Below, one piece after another: positions 1-13,505 of a stretch of 13,505 bases of DNA. The notes under the pieces are model-generated. The model ran no database searches. It was given only the letters and a program-made list of their open reading frames with translations, and was not told where the DNA came from. The DNA is from Monoraphidium neglectum (Eukaryota > Chlorophyta > Chlorophyceae > Sphaeropleales > Selenastraceae), in assembly GCF_000611645.1 (NCBI RefSeq), contig NW_014012733.1, forward strand, positions 5,911 through 19,415. The letters are read 5' to 3'. The translations under genes were made by a program, and so were the position numbers. Position 1 is the stretch's first letter. Each line of letters begins with the position of its first letter.

Positions 1-10402
<10,402 letters not shown>

Positions 10403-11343
10403 ATCTCAGGGCTCTATCACTGCGTGGGCAGAGCAGCGCGAGCCATACGCTCCGAGTCAGGCAGCGTAAGATCAAGATCACCTAGGGGCGCCCGTATCAC
10501 ATTAAACATTGAATATAACAGTCGATTCGCATTGCTGAGCGTGAATCAGCGGCATTAGAAACCAATTCATGGCTTGTGGCATGGCACCAACTGACACAAA
10601 CTGCCACACACACAGTCTGCTTGTTGCCACAGCGATAGAATGCCCCATGAAGGATGTGTGGGGTTGAATCGTGATGGTAACAGACAAAATTACGTTAACA
10701 CCCGCATGTCAGCACTTTACAGCACTAATCTCCGCCCAAGAGACAGAAGACAAGCAAGGGATGTAATTTCGTGGCAAATTCAAGCCCAGGCTGCCCCCTC
10801 CCCCCGCTCCGACTGGCTGGCACCCATGCTCTGCCACTGCTGCCGTGAGGCTCGCCGCCAGTCCCAGGGCCCAGCAGTGCATGGCTTTTTTCAGAGTCCC
10901 CAGAGACTCCTGACGCTCAAATCGGATTTTCACAGCCACTGTAGCAGCAGCCGAGGAACTGCCGCTTGGGCGGCTGCTGACGAAGCCCACCAGGCCATGG
11001 CCCACAAGTGCCCAGAACACCACAGACATGTTTCCATTTTTGTGCGGCCGCCGCACCCGTTTTGGAATTTGAAAAACATTTCATCAGTGGCGCGTGAGTG
11101 AGAGCGCTGATTGCCGCGCACCCCATATTTCTGGACGATGACGACAGAGTCATGCAGGCACCAGCCATTGCATGTGTTGCAGGATCTGAGCGCTTTGCAG
11201 GGGATGCATAACATCGCGGCATCAAGGTTGTGCCACGGCTCCAAAAGAGCCCGGCCCAGCGCATGCCCGCTTGCTCCAGCCTCCTCGCATCGTCAGAGCG
11301 GCGCAGCGGCGCCGCCGCCCTCGCCGCCTCGCAGCTCCGCGCG
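10403..11343. other. Between genes A and B: probable 3' UTR of A and promoter/5' UTR of B
   Basis: This is less GC-rich than the flanks. Rightmost is the likely 3' UTR of gene A, perhaps to a TGTAA at 10721-10717. Leftmost is the upstream region of gene B, with an AT-rich TTATATTC on the minus strand at 10518-10511 that could act as a TATA-like element about 110 bases before the ATG. Open frames on both strands here lack convincing protein character. No tRNA, hairpin terminator or transposon ends are seen. Confidence 0.5.
10717..10721 (-). terminator. Candidate TGTAA polyadenylation signal for gene A
   Basis: TGTAA on the minus strand lies about 620 bases after the gene A stop. TGTAA is the usual polyadenylation signal in chlorophyte algae such as Chlamydomonas. 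The motif is short, so the match may be chance; position and orientation fit. Confidence 0.3.
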
Positions 11344-11348
11344 TTACA
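11344..11348 (-). terminator. TGTAA overlapping the gene A stop codon
   Basis: The last codons CTG-TAA form TGTAA, so a polyadenylation-type motif lies inside the stop. If it were used, the 3' UTR would be very short. It is more likely a coincidence, with the site at 10717-10721 used instead. Confidence 0.15.
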
Positions 11349-11463
11349 GCGGCAACGGCCCCTCCGGCCCAATGATGCTGCCTGTGCCGCGCCATGCCTC
11401 GAGTGAGTCGGCCTCAGTCCAGGGGGTCACGCGCGGCTCCATCAGGGCAAAAAGCACTCGCGA
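11344..11463 (-). CDS. Gene A, last exon
   Basis: The acceptor is AACAACGCAG before TCG at 11463, phase 0, matching the upstream donor. It encodes 39 residues from SRVLFALMEPRVTPWTEAD to GPEGPLPL and ends TAA. The 183-bp intron before it (11646-11464) carries stops in the gene frame. The alternative is termination in the previous exon. Confidence 0.62.
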   Translation of the reverse strand, partial: SRVLFALMEPRVTPWTEADSLEAWRGTGSIIGPEGPLPL

Positions 11464-12226
11464 CTGCGTTGTTTTTGGACGGGTGGTGCAAGACTTTGGG
11501 TCCAGGTTGAAGGGGATCAGCCATGCAGTGAAGCTTCACAGGTGGGTGCAGGCCAGCCGCTCACCGCGCCGCACTATCCAGCCCACAAAACGCCCCCAGG
11601 GCCCCTGCGGTTCCGGTGCATGCGTTCAGGGGGCTGCGGCGCGCACCTTGCCCTTGCCAACCTGGATGCCTCCACCCTGCGCGACCAGCTCCAGCCGCAG
11701 CACCGCGGGGCCGCCGTCTGGCAGCGGCCGGCGCGCGGCGGGCGCGAACGGCAGTGGCGGCGGGCCGGGGGCCTTGCGCCTGCGCTGCAGGCGGTCCGGC
11801 TGGAAAGATTCCAGGTACCTGCAGGTATGTGCAAGATAGGCGGGTCGCGCAGGGGGCGCTGCCTGGAAAACTCCGACTGCCGCATTGCTCATTGCTTGCC
11901 CAAAGGGATAAAGGCGGCAATGGGGGCGCGCCGCCAGCTACCCGGCCGCAGGGAGCAGCCAGGCCCAGTAACCTTGCAGGGTCTGGCCAAAGGCAAGCAG
12001 GGCGTATAAGACAACGTGGCGCTCGCGGCAGCCCACCTGTCCTGCTTGGCCGCAAAGCCCGGGCCCCGCAGCTCCCCCGCGAGAGGAAGCTTCCCCAGCG
12101 CCGCGGCTGCCGCCGCGTCGCAGGGCGTCGCGCCGAGGGTGGCGCCGGTGGAGGGGTCGACCAAAACTTGGTACACTGCGCGCAGCGCTGGTCGCCACTG
12201 CTGCTGCTCCTGCCCCTGCTGCTGCC

Positions 12227-12258
<32 letters not shown>

Positions 12259-13505
12259 GCGCCGCCTTGAAGCAATGCAGCCGGCGTCACGGCCGACGTG
12301 ACCGCGGCCTGCTCCTGCCGCTGCTCCTGCAGCGTATGGGATTGCTGCCGCCTGAACCACCGTGTAAGCCATCTCAGCCTCCCAGCGCGCCTTGGCTGGG
12401 CCTGCGTCTCTTGCTGCCGCTGCAGCTGCTGCTGCTGCTCCTGCTGCTGTTGCTGCTGCTGTTGCTCCTCCAAGCGCGCTGCTGCAACGCTCGACTGTTG
12501 CTGCTGGTGCGCCATGGGGGGTGTCGGCCCCTGACCCTGCTGCCCCTGCTGCTTCTGCCCCTGCTGCTGCTGGTCCCACGCCGCCACGTCCTCCCCACCA
12601 AGCTGCAGCCAGACGCGGCCGCGCACCTTCCCAGCAACTGCCTCGCAGACCTCTGCCATCTCATGTGGCGCCAGCCTTCCGTTTGCCGGCCGCGGGGGTG
12701 CTCGTTGCTGCTGCTGCTGTTGCCCTTGGCCTGGACCTAACAGCGACGCCGGCCACGGCAGTCGTTGACCAGCGACCGCTGCCGCCTCTGGAACGCTGCT
12801 CGAGCTGCCGCCGGCGGCGGCTGCCGCCACGCCGGCCTGCCGCGAGTCCTGCGCCCTGCCAAGCTGCACAGTGGCGGCCTCGTCCCGCCGCATCACCCCG
12901 CGCCCCGGCCGCACCACCGCTACAACAGGCAGCGCCAGCAGTGCCGCCACCAGCGCCGCCTGCGCAGCCCCAGCCGCGGCCCGGGCGGCGCGGCCGGCGG
13001 CGGCGCGCAGCCGGGAGGGCGGCGAGAAGCTGGCGGGCGGCTGGCGCAGGAGGAAGCTGCCGGGCAGCTGCCCCACCACGTCGTCGAGCGCGGCCACCAG
13101 CGACTCCGCCTGCTCCCCTGACAACAAGACCTCCTGCTCATCCGCCGCCCCTGCTGACCCTTCTGCCCCCGTCTCGGCCCCCGCCACCGAAACGCGGAGG
13201 CCGCCCGCCCCGCCCGGCAGCCGCTCCACCCGCACCAGCGCGCGGCCCGCCGCCGCCGCGTGCCCGCCCGCCCCTCCCTCCAGGGGCGCCAGCCCCGCGC
13301 CCGAGAGCGCCGACACCAGCCCCTGCAGCAGCTGCTGGGCGCCGCCCGCCCCCAGATCGATCTCCCGCTCCAGCTCATCCCCGGTGGCAGGCGCCGGCGA
13401 CGCGGCGCCGGCGCCGGCGCCCTCCTGCTCCCGCTGCTGCTGCTGCTGCTGCTCCTGCTGCTGCTGCTGCGGCGGGGTTGCCCGCGGCGGCTCCCGCTTC
13501 AGCGC
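11344..13505 (-). CDS. Glutamine-rich protein of unknown function, 5' partial, three exons (gene A)
   Basis: Exons are 13505-12037 (open at the right edge), 11818-11647 and 11463-11344, ending in TAA. Intron phases are 2 and 0; donors are ACAG-GTGGGC and AAG-GTGCGC; acceptors are CTGCAG and AACGCAG. The window encodes 586 residues. Numbered from the right edge, they hold a Gln/Glu tract (13-24), DELEREIDLG and an Ala/Gly region with VAALDDVVGQLPGSFLLRQP. A hydrophobic stretch ALVAALLALPVVAVV follows (about 175-199), possibly one membrane helix. Then come HEMAEVCEAVAGKVRGRVWL, several Gln-rich linkers, VYQVLVDPSTGATLGATP, and a C-terminus with YLESFQPDRLQRRRK and MEPRVTPWTEADSLEAWRG. I do not recognise the family. 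A chloroplast or other membrane location is possible but the N-terminus is missing. Confidence 0.7.
11647..11818 (-). CDS. Gene A, middle exon
   Basis: The acceptor is ATACCTGCAG before G11818; the donor is GGCAAG followed by GTGCGC at 11646, phase 0. It encodes YLESFQPDRLQRRRKAPGP, a Pro/Arg-rich linker and VLRLELVAQGGGIQVGKGK. If the donor were not used, the protein would end six residues later at a TGA at 11628-11626. Confidence 0.7.
12037..13505 (-). CDS. Gene A, first visible exon
   Basis: It is open from the right edge in the frame that starts exactly at 13505. The donor is AAGCAGGACAG followed by GTGGGC at 12036, phase 2. Read-through past the donor stays open to 11889, but those 49 residues look non-coding and are intron. 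GTG at 13316-13314 is not a start; it is internal to the exon. Confidence 0.75.
12228..12257 (-). repeat. Ten-glutamine CAG run in gene A
   Basis: Ten CAG codons are followed by Gly-interrupted Gln units (GQQQGQEQQQ). It lies just before the conserved-looking VYQVLVDPSTG block. Confidence 0.85.
12426..12464 (-). repeat. Gln-rich run in gene A
   Basis: Eight Gln, one Glu and four Gln codons, mixed CAG and CAA. The CAA interruptions suggest an older tract than the pure runs in gene B. Confidence 0.85.
13434..13469 (-). repeat. Gln/Glu run at the visible start of gene A
   Basis: Five Gln, one Glu and six Gln codons, all CAG or GAG. A Gly-Ala dipeptide stretch from a GGCGCC repeat follows at about 13400-13424. 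Confidence 0.85.

Noticed and set aside
11889..12036. Extension of the large gene A exon to a stop at 11889
   Set aside because: A GTGGGC donor at 12036 and a CTGCAG acceptor before 11818 match in phase, and the residues after the donor do not look like protein.

Overview
The window looks like nuclear DNA from a green alga (Chlorophyta, probably a Chlorophyceae-type genome). The grounds are very high GC, in-frame CAG tracts giving long polyglutamine, short introns of about 140-470 bp whose donors all begin GTG and whose acceptors all end CAG, and TGTAA motifs of the kind chlorophytes use for polyadenylation. No bacterial operon, Shine-Dalgarno site, tRNA, rRNA, CRISPR array or transposon was recognised. 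The taxonomic call is inference from sequence style only.

Both genes lie on the minus strand in tandem and are broken into exons. I rebuilt them by reading frame, splice sites and phase. Gene A enters from the right edge, so its 5' part is missing. It runs 13505-12037, 11818-11647 and 11463-11344, ends at TAA, and encodes 586 residues here. It is glutamine-rich with one possible membrane segment. The stretch 11343-10403 is less GC-rich and holds the likely 3' UTR of gene A and the promoter/5' UTR of gene B.

Gene B starts at an ATG at 10402-10400 and runs leftwards through 12 exons, still open at position 1. All twelve exons join in phase into 2,420 codons. The ends of the protein are helical, alanine/leucine-rich segments. 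The middle is one 4,089-nt exon (8771-4683) holding polyglutamine runs of 21, 44 and 22, a Glu block, polyalanine, a six-copy tripeptide repeat and a long Asp/Glu tract. I do not recognise the family of either protein, and nothing in the sequence says how, or whether, the two work together.

The main result is the gene structure. The large simple open frame at 8861-4587 is only one exon plus intronic read-through at both ends, and most other long frames on either strand are by-products of GC-rich repeats.
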